64,000 nt of DNA from Acinetobacter piscicola (GTDB lineage Bacteria; Pseudomonadota; Gammaproteobacteria; Pseudomonadales; Moraxellaceae), in assembly GCF_015218165.1 (NCBI RefSeq), contig NZ_CP048659.1:3720001-3784000 (forward strand). Direction: 5' to 3'. Numbering within the stretch: position 1 is the stretch's first letter; the number at the start of each line of letters is the position of its first letter. The translations under genes were made by a program, and so were the position numbers. Shown piece by piece: positions 35,255 through 44,935 of the stretch. The notes below the pieces were generated by a model. The model did no database searches. It saw only the letters and a list, made by a program, of their open reading frames with translations, and was not told the origin of the DNA.

Positions 35255-35448
35255 TTAAGACTTTGTTTCGGATGCCATCACAAGCGTTGTGGGCATTTTT
35301 ATTGCAGAATAATCAGATTCAGGACATACAACGCTGCGGTACTTTTGGCTACCACGTAGCCCATAGAAATAAAAAACATAAAGGAAAATAGTCAGTACGA
35401 TACAAATGATCCAAACCCACGTAAACGAACCTGAAGCAGTGACAATGA
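35255..35448 (-). pseudogene. C-terminal remnant of a membrane transporter
   Basis: On the minus strand an open frame without a start ends at 35255. It reads a last membrane helix (FTWVWIICIVLTIFLYVFYF) and a polar tail ending VMASETKS. Upstream it runs into the fumarylacetoacetase remnant of the opposite strand. It is the tail of a multi-helix permease that once preceded the monooxygenase; the family cannot be fixed from about 65 residues. Confidence 0.65.
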
Positions 35449-35449
35449 A

Positions 35450-36421
35450 CCATTACGTGAGCAGGTTTTCTTTAAACAAGTTGATGTAAGCCTACATCTT
35501 CCTGTGCATATACCGGGATATACTGACTTTTACTCATCCAAAGAACATGCAACGAATGTGGGGTGTATGTTCCGTGATCCTAAAAATGCACTTTTAGCCA
35601 ATTGGTCTGAGCTACCTGTAGGCTATAACGGTCGTGCAAGTTCAGTGATTGTGAGTGGCACAAACATTGTCCGTCCATCAGGTCAAATTAAATTACCAAC
35701 AGCGGATCGCCCACAATTTTCAGCCTGCCGTAAACTCGACTTTGAGTTAGAAACAGGTTTTATCGTCGGGAAAGCCAACACATTAGGTGAACCGATTGCA
35801 ATTGAAAATGCATGGGATCATATTTTTGGCATGGTGCTGTTTAATGACTGGTCTGCTCGTGATTTACAGCAATGGGAATATGTGCCACTCGGTCCATTCA
35901 ATGCAAAAACATTTGCTTCCTCAATCTCCCCATGGATCGTGACCTTAGAAGCGCTTGAACCTTTTAAAACACATTCTCCAATACAAGAGCCTCAGCCCCT
36001 TCCTTATTTACGTGAAGACCACAGTAACAACAGCTATGACATTCATCTGTCTGTAGAAATTCAAGCGGAAGGTGCAACGCAAGCAAATGTCATTTGTGAA
36101 ACCAATTTCAAATATATGTATTGGTCAATGGCACAGCAGTTAACTCACCACACGATTGCAGGATGTAATGTGCAAGTGGGTGATTTAATGGGTTCAGGAA
36201 CCATTTCAGGACCAACGCCAAACTCCTACGGTTCTCTGCTCGAAATCACATGGAATGCGACCAAACCATTAACACTTGCCAATGGTGAACAACGTACCTT
36301 TATTCAAGATGGCGATACAGTCACGATGAAAGGTTTCTGTGAAAAAGAAGGTGTACGTATTGGCTTTGGTGCTGTATCAGGCAAAATTCTGCCTGCCATT
36401 CAATTTAACTTTGCAGAATAA
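35450..36421 (+). pseudogene. fahA: Fumarylacetoacetase lacking its N-terminal domain
   Basis: YTDFYSSKEHATNVGCMFRD, LPVGYNGRASSVIVSG and GMVLFNDWSARDLQQWEYVP are unmistakable fumarylacetoacetate hydrolase core motifs. The homologous frame extends upstream of the only possible start (GTG at 35504) to about 35450, where it stops abruptly at the junction with the transporter remnant. About 110 residues of the N-terminal domain and the promoter are missing. It is probably non-functional, although the catalytic domain itself is open to the stop. It is followed by an intact maiA gene. Confidence 0.85.
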
Positions 36422-36435
36422 GACGGATAGCGTAA

Positions 36436-37074
36436 ATGAAACTGTACACCTATTTTCGCAGTTCAGCCGCCTATCGGGTACGTATAGCACTGAATTTAAA
36501 AGGCTTAGATGCAGAATTAATCCCTATACACTTGGTCAATCATGGCGGTGAACAGCATAGTGCTGCATATCGTCAAGTTAATCCGAGTGGACTTGTCCCC
36601 GCCCTCTGTGATGATGATTTTACCCTAACACAATCGCTCAGCATCATTGAATACTTAGATGAAAAATACACAGAAACTAGTCTACTCACACAGGATTTAC
36701 AACAACGCGCCCAAGTACGTGCATTTAGTTTAAGCATTGCCTGTGACATTCACCCACTCAACAATCTGCGCATTTTACAGTACCTCACACAGACCTTAGA
36801 GCTGAGCGATGCACAAAAATCTGCATGGTATGCGCATTGGATTGAGATAGGTTTTCAAGCACTTGAAGCTCAATTAATCCATTCAAATGGCAAATTCTGT
36901 TTTGGTGAACAGGCAACATTGGCAGATTGTTGTCTGATTCCACAGGTGTATAACGCGAAACGCTTCAATATTGATTTATCTGCATATCCGAAAATTGAAT
37001 CGATCTATGCACATTGCAACACATTACATGCATTTCAACGTGCAGCACCTGAAGCACAAGCTGAAGCAAATTAA
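36436..37074 (+). CDS. maiA: Maleylacetoacetate isomerase (GST zeta class)
   Basis: YTYFRSSAAYRVRIALNLKG carries the SSxxxR glutathione-binding motif of zeta-class GSTs, followed by NPSGLVPAL and QSLSIIEYLDE of the thioredoxin-like domain; the C-terminal helical domain contains QATLADCCLIPQVYNA. At 212 residues it is standard length. It converts maleylacetoacetate to fumarylacetoacetate in homogentisate breakdown. It follows the fahA remnant by 14 bases, so it has probably lost its promoter along with the 5' end of fahA. Confidence 0.93.
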   Translation: MKLYTYFRSSAAYRVRIALNLKGLDAELIPIHLVNHGGEQHSAAYRQVNPSGLVPALCDDDFTLTQSLSIIEYLDEKYTETSLLTQDLQQRAQVRAFSLSIACDIHPLNNLRILQYLTQTLELSDAQKSAWYAHWIEIGFQALEAQLIHSNGKFCFGEQATLADCCLIPQVYNAKRFNIDLSAYPKIESIYAHCNTLHAFQRAAPEAQAEAN

Positions 37075-37093
37075 AATTTTTATAAGGATATAA

Positions 37094-37672
37094 ATGATGA
37101 CGATTCAAATCGAAAAAATTCACCATGTGGCTTACCGCTGTAAAGATGCAAAAGAAACGGTCGAATGGTATAAAAAAAATCTCAATATGGATTTTATCTT
37201 AGCATTTGCAGAAGACTATGTGCCCTCAACCAAAGCATTTGACCCATATATGCACTTATTTTTAGATGCAGGTAATGGCAACGTTTTGGCATTTTTTGAG
37301 CTACCGACACAACCTGAAATGGGACGTGATGAAAATACACCGAAATGGGTACAACACATTGCATTAAAAGTGAAAGATCGTGCTGCGTTGGTAGAAGCAA
37401 AAGCGCATTTAGAAGGCAATGGTGTCAATGTTTTAGGCATCACTAATCATGGTATTTTCCATTCGATTTATTTCTTCGATCCGAATGGTCACCGTTTGGA
37501 ATTGGCATATGACGATGAAAAAGCACCGCAAAAAATTGCAATGATCACCGAAGAAATGAAGCACGAAATGTTAGAAGAATGGTCTAAAAATAAACGTGCA
37601 CCACACCATACCCACTTTCTCCATGCTGCTGAATTAGATGACAATGCAGCTGATGCCAAAGTGGATGCTTAA
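37094..37672 (+). CDS. VOC-family (glyoxalase/dioxygenase fold) protein
   Basis: Two betaalphabetabetabeta modules can be read: [18 protein letters not shown] and [18 protein letters not shown], with His at the start of each and Glu in [12 protein letters not shown], the usual metal ligands of vicinal oxygen chelate enzymes. The 192 residues include an acidic extension at the end. It is 19 bases after maiA in the same operon, so it probably handles an aromatic-ring cleavage step or a side product, though the exact substrate cannot be told. Confidence 0.82.
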   Translation: MMTIQIEKIHHVAYRCKDAKETVEWYKKNLNMDFILAFAEDYVPSTKAFDPYMHLFLDAGNGNVLAFFELPTQPEMGRDENTPKWVQHIALKVKDRAALVEAKAHLEGNGVNVLGITNHGIFHSIYFFDPNGHRLELAYDDEKAPQKIAMITEEMKHEMLEEWSKNKRAPHHTHFLHAAELDDNAADAKVDA

Positions 37673-37692
37673 TTTTAGGGATGATCTCGTTC

Positions 37693-37984
37693 ATGAATAA
37701 ATGGGTTGCAAGTGCTGAACTGGCAGGTGGCTTTGGTTTATGTGATATTCCTGAACTATTCATCGATGCTTTTAAAAATACAGCAGTCAAGGGTTTGACC
37801 TGTATTTCCAATCATTCTGGAGTAGATGACTTCGATTTAGGTAAATTATTACAAACCACAAAAATCAAAAAATGATTTCATCTTATGTGGGTGAATTAGA
37901 TGTTGAATTTGCTCAAGATGTCACGCTAGAACAAATCAAGGCAGCAATAGGTATTGAGCTGATTTTAGATGCTGTTGCGACATA
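37693..37984 (+). pseudogene. Remnant of a CoA-transferase (subunits A and B)
   Basis: [20 protein letters not shown] and [20 protein letters not shown] match the start of a 3-oxoacid CoA-transferase A subunit with an internal deletion. After KIKK the frame shifts in an A-run; in the next frame [13 protein letters not shown] continues the A subunit, then jumps to VTLEQIKAAIGIELILD, which matches the C-terminus of a B subunit. At least two deletions and a frameshift are present. It would have acted on acetoacetate, the end product of the pathway. Confidence 0.75.
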
Positions 37985-37997
37985 ATTGATTTTATTG

Positions 37998-38029
37998 AAC
38001 ATCCAAGCAACTGAAATTGCTTGGATGTT
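37998..38029. terminator. Strong hairpin terminator
   Basis: AACATCCAAGCAA (37998–38010) and TTGCTTGGATGTT (38017–38029) form a perfect 13-bp stem with a CTGAAA loop between two converging transcription units. Short A/T runs on both sides allow two-way action. Confidence 0.75.
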
Positions 38030-38061
38030 TGATGACGATGAGTTAATTTTTATATTTATAA

Positions 38062-39345
38062 CTAGTAAACATACTGTAGTAATAACTGAGCATATGTATT
38101 GCTCTGTGTACCATTTACTTGTGATCCGCCATTTAAAAGTGCTTTTTTCGGTTTAAAGATCCCCAATAAAGGAATGACATTGATATGCGGAGTCGGTGAC
38201 CAAACCGCAAAGATATCAAGCTCATGTGCATCTAGATTTTCTGTGTCTTTTTTAATCGTATCAAATTGATACGCCAACATGCCTAAATGTAAATTTTCCT
38301 TAACGGAAGCTTGCAATGAAACCTGATGAATACGTGCATTGCTGCTAAATGGCCCCGCATAATTTCCTGCAACTTCACCTTGAAACCATGTACCAAAGCC
38401 TGCGTCAGTATTACCATAAAACAATGCATCATAATTTTCTGAAAATGATGAAAAGCGATACCCCAAAGTCGGCTGAAATGGCATGTGCTCAAATTGATAA
38501 TTTAATGCCATATACCATGCATTTTCATTTTCATGTTGCTGATCTTGATAGACATATTCGCTACTAAAAGCAAGCTGATCATTGATTTGTGTCTTTGCTC
38601 TAACAGCAATATCTTTTAAATCATCACGTACAGATTCATGCTGTGGATCTTCAAGCTCTGCTATCTGTAAATACGTCAGTCCAAAATCATAATTTTTAAA
38701 TTGATACTGCCAATCGGTTGCCCATAAAGTCGGTTGATATTGAGCTTGATTATCCGATTTTAAATAGTACCAATGGCTTTTTAAACTGTCCGTCAATTGA
38801 GAATGTAAAACCGTTGTAAAATCAAAACTTTTACGCGCTGCAATATAATAACCACCACCCCGATTGAGTTCACCATCGGCTATGCCTTTGCCCATATTTA
38901 AGGCATCACCAGCAACTAAAAAACCATCTGCAATTTGCACACTTTGACGACCTATACTCAGATCAATTTTGGCTTTATCTGCTGCACCGTTTCGCCAGCC
39001 CAGTGACCATTCACCTACCGTTGTTTTGCGCTCACTGCCATCGCTAAAGCCTGCTGCATCGCCATCACCAAAGGTCGCTGAACTGAGCCCTTTCACTGTG
39101 GCGTACAGTTCATTTTTACCTAAGCGATATTGCCCTTCAACACCATAAGACGCATAGGCTTCTTGCCATGAAATATCATCTTGCGCTTCAGGATTGTTGT
39201 AACTTTTTTTGCTGTACATCGCACCATACATCATGTCTATACTCGGTTTGATGCTTAAGTTTTCATTGATCTGCGCATTGTCAGCCTGTACAGCAGCATT
39301 CCCCAACAATGTAAAAATGCTGAGTGCATATACTTTTTTGTTCAT
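38062..39345 (-). CDS. Outer-membrane porin-like beta-barrel protein
   Basis: The ATG at 39345 opens a signal peptide (MNKKVYALSIFTLLGNAAVQA). The mature protein is a series of amphipathic strands (KIDLSIGRQSVQIADGF, QTLWATDWQYQFKNYDFGLTY-type patterns) and ends in TYAQLLLQYVY with alternating hydrophobic residues, as in barrels assembled by BAM. About 427 residues suit a 16–18-strand substrate-specific porin. It follows tynA on the same strand, so it may bring amines or aromatic acids into the periplasm where TynA works (inference). Confidence 0.75.
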   Translation of the reverse strand: MNKKVYALSIFTLLGNAAVQADNAQINENLSIKPSIDMMYGAMYSKKSYNNPEAQDDISWQEAYASYGVEGQYRLGKNELYATVKGLSSATFGDGDAAGFSDGSERKTTVGEWSLGWRNGAADKAKIDLSIGRQSVQIADGFLVAGDALNMGKGIADGELNRGGGYYIAARKSFDFTTVLHSQLTDSLKSHWYYLKSDNQAQYQPTLWATDWQYQFKNYDFGLTYLQIAELEDPQHESVRDDLKDIAVRAKTQINDQLAFSSEYVYQDQQHENENAWYMALNYQFEHMPFQPTLGYRFSSFSENYDALFYGNTDAGFGTWFQGEVAGNYAGPFSSNARIHQVSLQASVKENLHLGMLAYQFDTIKKDTENLDAHELDIFAVWSPTPHINVIPLLGIFKPKKALLNGGSQVNGTQSNTYAQLLLQYVY

Positions 39346-39372
39346 GTCTTTTCTCATTGTGATCAATCTAAA

Positions 39373-39399
39373 AAAGGATCAGCACCAAGCTGATCCTTT
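39373..39399 (-). terminator. Terminator after tynA
   Basis: AAAGGATCAGC (39373–39383) and GCTGATCCTTT (39389–39399) form an 11-bp stem with an ACCAA loop; on the minus strand TTTTTT follows. The porin gene downstream would need its own promoter or read-through. Confidence 0.8.
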
Positions 39400-39416
39400 C
39401 AGAATGCACATTAGTT

Positions 39417-41729
39417 TTAATGCTGCATTTGTTGTTTTTGTTGCTCGTTGTCATTTTTTAAGGTGGGTGTACTGTCAAAGAAATTCCAAGGTTTCAACAT
39501 GGTATATACCCATTCCGTTGGCATAATTGGCCATTCTTCTGCACGTGCGACATGGGTAGTTCCTGTCGTCATCCAAACCACCAAATCTTGATCTTTAATA
39601 TTGTCATTGTTGGCAACAAACTCGCCAAGACCTGTGTCTTTGACAGAACGATTTGAATATTTACCTTCAGGGAATAGTTCATTGGCATCTCGCTTCGTGA
39701 CCCAAATTTGCTTGTCCATAAAGCTTAAACGTTTAAACAACCATTCATCTGGCGAGAAGTTCGCACCTTTGGCAATGGGGTGTGTGCCGCCTGCAAATGG
39801 AATCATTTGATAAGATACAGGATTGCCCATACGGTTTTCTTTGTTGAGATTGGAAATTAAACGAATCGTCGATGGATCAAATTTTTGGGCAGCTTCTTGT
39901 TCAGTATTGACAATGCGTTCGTTGACTTCCATCGCACTGCTACGCGGACCACCTCGGGTATTTTTAGCCACGACAGGGTCCATCTCAACGAAACTGTTAT
40001 TGCCTCCATCTACATCCATATCCAAACGGAAATTATAAATATGTTGATGGGTTGTCCCGACAATATTATGGTCAATCAGCGTACCAAAACGCGTATCTTC
40101 TTTGGCTGTTGCATCATGCATTGTACGTGCTTTAACGCCTTTGACTGCTTCAATCCCTGTTGCACCCGCATTAATGCCAATAATACCGTTGTTGTTAAAT
40201 ACCCAGTCAAAAATATAGTCATAATTACCTACCGTACTAATCCAACGCACCACCAATTCACGGCGCTCCGAACTAATATTCGGTTGATTCATTTCTTGAT
40301 GTTTAAACTCAGGGCCTGCATAACGTTCGAAAACTGCAATCGCATTGGGAATGACACGTGGCTGACCTGTGTAATCAGCAATCACAGCATCGAGCAGTAC
40401 TGCATTATCAGGTGCATCTACACCCTTTTCAATTGAGGACGTCAGTGTCCCCATACCATATTCGCCAGAGTCTAGATAAGACTTAAAGTACCAACCCATA
40501 TCAGGATCACCATAAGGCACAACCATGCCCCCAAGGTTGCCTTCATACATGACTTTACGTTTATCGCCTTTATCTTTATAAGTTACGGTTGAAACTTTTA
40601 GCCCCACCCGTGAATCTAAGCCCACATGGAAACACCAAGGTCCCCAATGAATGGTTTGTCCTGTAATGGAAAAATTTTTACCTTCAGGTTCAACGATATT
40701 TAAAGGTTTAAATTGGTTCTTATCATTTTTATTTGCAATAGAGTTTGCCGTCATCGGCACAGGAATAATTGCACCTTCTTCGAGTTTCACAATTTTCTTA
40801 TTGTCTAAATCGACCACTGCAACAAGATTTTCAATCGGATGTGCCCAATAATTACCATCACCCGTATCTAAATAAGACACCACTTTTAAAACATTGAGTT
40901 CACGGTCTAAACCATCTTTACCACCAAAATAACCGACTGTTAAAGGGGTCGTCACAACTTTAGAAATATCTTTAACCCCTCTTTTTTCGAGCGCTTTTTT
41001 ATAATTTTTATCTTGCGTGACAATCTCTTGTACAGCAACCATATCGTCATATAACACCATACCATGCGTATTGTCTAAAACTTTCCATTGCGTGACTTTT
41101 TGTGTTTTTAGATCGACTAAACCTTCGATCACTTGCTTACCTTTTAACAAAGTAAACTCAGCGATTCGATCCTCTTGTAACGCTTTACCACCGATAAAAG
41201 CATCCCATACTTTTTCTTTTTCAGGGTCTTTCAACTTAATTTCTGAAAAACGCATATTTGGGTAAGCATATTCTGACTGTGTAATCGCTTTAAATGTTTG
41301 AGTAATCTCTTGTGATGTTAAGCTATTAAGTGGATGTGCAACTGATTCAATTTTAAATGTTTGATCTAAACCTGACTGAAAAATCTCTGAAGCAAATTCT
41401 TTACTCACCACGGGCTGACCATTTTTTTCAACCAATGGCACACTGACTTTGAAAGCTTTACCATTGACCAAAACGGTATCTGAATTTGCTTTTGCCCGTA
41501 CAATTAAAGACCCCTTTGCAATGGTATAGGTATTGGTAAAATCATCTTTTTTAACGTCTGCGCCAAAATCGCTCATGTTTTGATATAAGGACACCATTTC
41601 GGCTGTTTGACCATGTGCCCATGCATGATGTTGAACCCCTAAAGCAAGTGCAGCAATTGCAACATTGAACGTTGCGAAGTTTTTTAATGATTGTGTAATT
41701 TGATTCAATTGCATTGTGTCAAAATCCAT
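39417..41729 (-). CDS. tynA: Periplasmic copper amine oxidase
   Basis: This is a full-length (about 770 residues) copper amine oxidase. STVGNYDYIFDW near residue 500 contains the Tyr that becomes the topaquinone cofactor, GTTHQHIYNFRLD gives the two adjacent copper His residues, and a signal peptide ends around HHAWAHGQ. The enzyme turns phenylethylamine or tyramine into the aldehyde, ammonia and peroxide in the periplasm. The gene next upstream on the same strand codes for a LuxR-type regulator, followed by a now-truncated aldehyde dehydrogenase, so the second step of the pathway is lost locally. Confidence 0.95.
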   Translation of the reverse strand: MDFDTMQLNQITQSLKNFATFNVAIAALALGVQHHAWAHGQTAEMVSLYQNMSDFGADVKKDDFTNTYTIAKGSLIVRAKANSDTVLVNGKAFKVSVPLVEKNGQPVVSKEFASEIFQSGLDQTFKIESVAHPLNSLTSQEITQTFKAITQSEYAYPNMRFSEIKLKDPEKEKVWDAFIGGKALQEDRIAEFTLLKGKQVIEGLVDLKTQKVTQWKVLDNTHGMVLYDDMVAVQEIVTQDKNYKKALEKRGVKDISKVVTTPLTVGYFGGKDGLDRELNVLKVVSYLDTGDGNYWAHPIENLVAVVDLDNKKIVKLEEGAIIPVPMTANSIANKNDKNQFKPLNIVEPEGKNFSITGQTIHWGPWCFHVGLDSRVGLKVSTVTYKDKGDKRKVMYEGNLGGMVVPYGDPDMGWYFKSYLDSGEYGMGTLTSSIEKGVDAPDNAVLLDAVIADYTGQPRVIPNAIAVFERYAGPEFKHQEMNQPNISSERRELVVRWISTVGNYDYIFDWVFNNNGIIGINAGATGIEAVKGVKARTMHDATAKEDTRFGTLIDHNIVGTTHQHIYNFRLDMDVDGGNNSFVEMDPVVAKNTRGGPRSSAMEVNERIVNTEQEAAQKFDPSTIRLISNLNKENRMGNPVSYQMIPFAGGTHPIAKGANFSPDEWLFKRLSFMDKQIWVTKRDANELFPEGKYSNRSVKDTGLGEFVANNDNIKDQDLVVWMTTGTTHVARAEEWPIMPTEWVYTMLKPWNFFDSTPTLKNDNEQQKQQMQH

Positions 41730-41797
41730 AATAAACACGACGATAGATTTAAAGTAATGCAATTCAATCGATAAAAAATCCTCCTAAAGGATGATTT

Positions 41798-42472
41798 TTA
41801 TTTTAAAAACTTCAGCATAATCTCTTGACGATTATTTATTCCTGTTTTCTGATAAATATGCTGTACATGGGTTTTCACTGTTGCCAAACTACAGTTTAAA
41901 TACTGCGCAACTGACTGATTATTTAAACCTCTTAATATTAATTCAAGCACTACGATTTCTTTTTTAGTAAAATGATAAGCATCATATATTGCGCTATTTT
42001 CTAACTGATCTGTTTGATTAAAAAAATATTTTTTGGATAGCTCACAAAAAGCATCCAACATATTTTTTTCTTGTACAGTAAAGATTTGGCTATTCTTTTC
42101 TCGAATAATACTTAAACCTAAAATAGGTTCACCATTACGTTTTCTAAAAAAAATTTCAGCAGTATCTTTTAATTTCCAACGTTGCATAAAATCCGCATAG
42201 TGATCATCACAGGTATATTCACTCAGTAGTTCAACATTATGATCTTTATGTTGATAATGCTTCATAAATGATACAGGATCATTTTCGACTTCACGATTTA
42301 AATATTCTGTTAATGATTGTGCAGGAATATTAAAATTTTGATAGTTATAAGCATGGTGAATGTTGTCAATCGAATACAACAAGTAGCCATCAAAATCAAA
42401 GACTCGACTCACTTGCTGAATAAAATTTTGAGTAAAATCTGTTATAAACTGATGATTAAGCATAATTTCCAC
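41798..42472 (-). CDS. LuxR-type transcriptional regulator
   Basis: The last 60 residues are a GerE/LuxR helix-turn-helix: FTKKEIVVLELILRGLNNQS, VAQYLNCSLATVKTHVQHIY, QKTGINNR. The first 150 residues resemble the sensory half of this class but without clear autoinducer-binding residues. At 224 residues it is normal length. It sits between the amine oxidase and aldehyde dehydrogenase genes on the same strand and is likely to control them (inference). Confidence 0.85.
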   Translation of the reverse strand: MEIMLNHQFITDFTQNFIQQVSRVFDFDGYLLYSIDNIHHAYNYQNFNIPAQSLTEYLNREVENDPVSFMKHYQHKDHNVELLSEYTCDDHYADFMQRWKLKDTAEIFFRKRNGEPILGLSIIREKNSQIFTVQEKNMLDAFCELSKKYFFNQTDQLENSAIYDAYHFTKKEIVVLELILRGLNNQSVAQYLNCSLATVKTHVQHIYQKTGINNRQEIMLKFLK

Positions 42473-42548
42473 CGATCCTGTTCGGAAATATGATTAGCAA
42501 GATATACGCCAAAAAGTCCTTTGCTTCCTGCAAAGGACTGATCAAACT

Positions 42549-43665
42549 TTATGACGTAATATGAACCGCTTGTTTATGGGTAAATAACAATAAACCGTCT
42601 AAACCAAATGAATAACCTAAACCAGACAGTTTCCAGCCCCCAAAAACGGCTGCAGGAGATAAATCAGAATGGCTATTAATCCAGACTGTCCCTGTTTCCA
42701 TTTGACTGGCAATATTTTCAGCAAGTTCTAAATTTTGACTCCATACTGAACCACCTAAACCAAATTCTGTGGCATTGCTACGCTGTAATACTTCATCAAT
42801 AGTCCTAAATTTTAGTACAGGTAGAACTGGACCAAATTGCTCCTGATCCACTAAAGCCATGCCTTCATGGACATTGGTCACGATGGTTGGCGCAATAAAA
42901 TAACCGGTCTCTGGTAAAGCTTGCGCTGTGCTCACAACTGTTCCACCTTGTGCAACAGCATCCTGAAGGAGGGCTTTGACTTTGTCATATTGCATTTTAT
43001 TTTGCACAGGGCCAAAGCTGACAGCAGCATCTGTACCATCGCCAATGACTTGCTGATTTGCGATCTCGACTAATTTTTTAACTAGAGCATCATAAATATT
43101 TTCATGCACATATAAGCGTTTAAGTGCCGCACAGGTTTGACCTGCATTTAAAAATGCTGAACCAAAAATCTTTTCTGCCACCCTCTCTATATCGGCATCT
43201 TCAAGCACAATACCTGCATCATTACCCCCCAATTCAAGCACAACACTTTTTAATGAACGTACAGAATGACTCAAAATACTTTGTCCTGTGCGTGTAGAAC
43301 CTGTAAATGTCACTTTATCTACAGCAGCATGTTCACTTAATGCTTGTCCAACCTCGCCTTGACCTAAAACAATATTACATACGCCTTGCGGTAAATGACG
43401 ATTAATAATTTCAACCAATTTAATCGTGCTCAGCGGGGTATATTCAGAAGGTTTATTGACTACACAGTTTTTGGTTTTGAGGGCAGGAAAAATATGCCAA
43501 ACGGCAATCATAAATGGCCAATTCCACGGCGTAATCGATGCCACTACACCAAACGGACGATTATACACCTTAATGGTTTTACCATTTGGCTCTGTCATGG
43601 TCTCCACAGGAATGTCTAGACTGGTTAAATATTCAATCCAGCCAGCACCTGCTTCGACTTCAAAC
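42549..43665 (-). pseudogene. Aldehyde dehydrogenase truncated by IS3-family copy 2
   Basis: The catalytic half is intact: ASITPWNWPFMIAVW, FTGSTRTGQSIL, LELGGNDAGIVLEDADIE (general-base Glu), NAGQTCAALKRLYV (nucleophile Cys) and the C-terminal ATEFGLGGSVWS. Homology stops at 43665, where the IS begins, leaving about 370 of roughly 470 residues; the N-terminal NAD-binding segment is absent. Translation could only start inside the IS end (a TTG). By position it would have oxidised the aldehyde made by TynA. Confidence 0.88.
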
Positions 43666-43715
43666 TGAACCGTACCGGGTTTGTCGGAGACCAAGCTTTC
43701 TGAGAGAATGTCCCG

Positions 43716-44033
43716 ATGAAAAAAGTAAAATATACCCCTGAAATCAGAGAAAGAGCGGTTGAATTATTGATTGAATCCGAGAAAGATTATCCATCGAATT
43801 GGGCTGCGATCACCGCTATTGCTCCCAAGATAGGTTGTACTCCTGAAACTCTACGTGTTTGGTATCAAAAATATTTAGATAAACAAAACCCAATTAAAGT
43901 ACAGCAACTTTCAGATCAAGAACGTATTAAACAACTCGAACGTGAAAATAAAGAACTGCAACGTGCTAACGAAATTCTACGTAAAGCAGCCGCTTTTTTC
44001 GCCCAGGCGGAGCTCGACCGCCCACACAAATAA
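43716..44033 (+). CDS. IS3-family transposase OrfA, copy 2
   Basis: Identical in protein sequence to the OrfA of copy 1 (105 residues), with the same helix-turn-helix and leucine-rich helix. GCTTTTTTC near its end is a T TTT TTC slippery heptamer for −1 frameshifting. Confidence 0.94.
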   Translation: MKKVKYTPEIRERAVELLIESEKDYPSNWAAITAIAPKIGCTPETLRVWYQKYLDKQNPIKVQQLSDQERIKQLERENKELQRANEILRKAAAFFAQAELDRPHK

Positions 44034-44935
44034 TGGTAGATTTCATCCATAACAATAAGGCGTTATATGGTGTTGAGGCGATTTGCAGGATTTTACCGAT
44101 CGCGGCTTCTACCTATTATCGAACACTAGATTTCGTTGAAAACCCAGAACATCGAGCAAAGCGAGATCTACATGACTTGCATCATGCTGAACAAATTAAA
44201 CGAATTTGGAAGGAAAGTTCAGGTCGATATGGTGTGCGTAAAGTTTGGCAAAAATTGAAACGTGAAGGCTATGTTATTGCTCGCTGTACAGTTGCTCGAT
44301 TGATGCAAAAACTAGGTATACAAGGTGTTTGGCGTGGTAAGAATAAACAAACTACCCGTAGCCGAGAGGATCAAAAACGAGCAGATGACTTGGTGAAACG
44401 CAATTTTAGTGCTGATCATCCTGACCAGCTATGGGTCGCTGACTTCACGTATATTCAAACAAATTCAGGTTGGGTTTATACTGCATTTATTATTGATGTC
44501 TTCTCACGAGCAATTGTTGGATGGAAAGTATCGACACGGATGAATACAGATATGGTGCTCGATGCACTTGAGCAAGCGTTACATGCTCGAGACATGCCAA
44601 AGAATGTGATTCACCATAGTGACAGAGGGGTTCAATATCTTTCCATTCGCTATACCAATCGTTTAGAAGCAGCAAATTTACGAGCATCAGTCGGTACGAC
44701 CGGTGATTCATACGATAACGCTTTGGCTGAAACAGTGAATGGCTTATACAAAACAGAGGTGATTGAATATTTAAAAGCAGACTGGCAAGGTTTAGCGGAT
44801 GTACAACTTGCGACATTAAATTGGGTAGATTGGTTCAACAAAAAGCGTGTACACAGCGCATTGGGTTATGTATCGCCTTTTGAGTTTGAAGCAATGTACT
44901 ATGATAAGATTAACCCGTTAGGTCACGTGGCCTAA
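44033..44935 (+). CDS. IS3-family transposase OrfB, copy 2
   Basis: Identical to OrfB of copy 1, with all three DDE residues. Its ATG overlaps the OrfA stop (TAATG). The frame is open back to the slippery site, so OrfAB fusion is possible. The intact genes suggest recent arrival and possible activity. Confidence 0.94.
   Translation: MVDFIHNNKALYGVEAICRILPIAASTYYRTLDFVENPEHRAKRDLHDLHHAEQIKRIWKESSGRYGVRKVWQKLKREGYVIARCTVARLMQKLGIQGVWRGKNKQTTRSREDQKRADDLVKRNFSADHPDQLWVADFTYIQTNSGWVYTAFIIDVFSRAIVGWKVSTRMNTDMVLDALEQALHARDMPKNVIHHSDRGVQYLSIRYTNRLEAANLRASVGTTGDSYDNALAETVNGLYKTEVIEYLKADWQGLADVQLATLNWVDWFNKKRVHSALGYVSPFEFEAMYYDKINPLGHVA

Noticed and set aside
35504..36421. Intact short FAH-family hydrolase starting at the GTG at 35504
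   Set aside because: The homologous frame continues upstream of the GTG and ends at the junction with a transporter fragment, which fits a truncated fumarylacetoacetase better than a naturally short hydrolase.
39885..40436. 183-codon plus-strand frame inside tynA
   Set aside because: It is the antisense shadow of a strongly conserved enzyme gene; no ribosome site or family pattern was seen.
44490..44816. 108-codon antisense frame in both IS copies
   Set aside because: It lies opposite the OrfB catalytic domain and is explained by its codon pattern.
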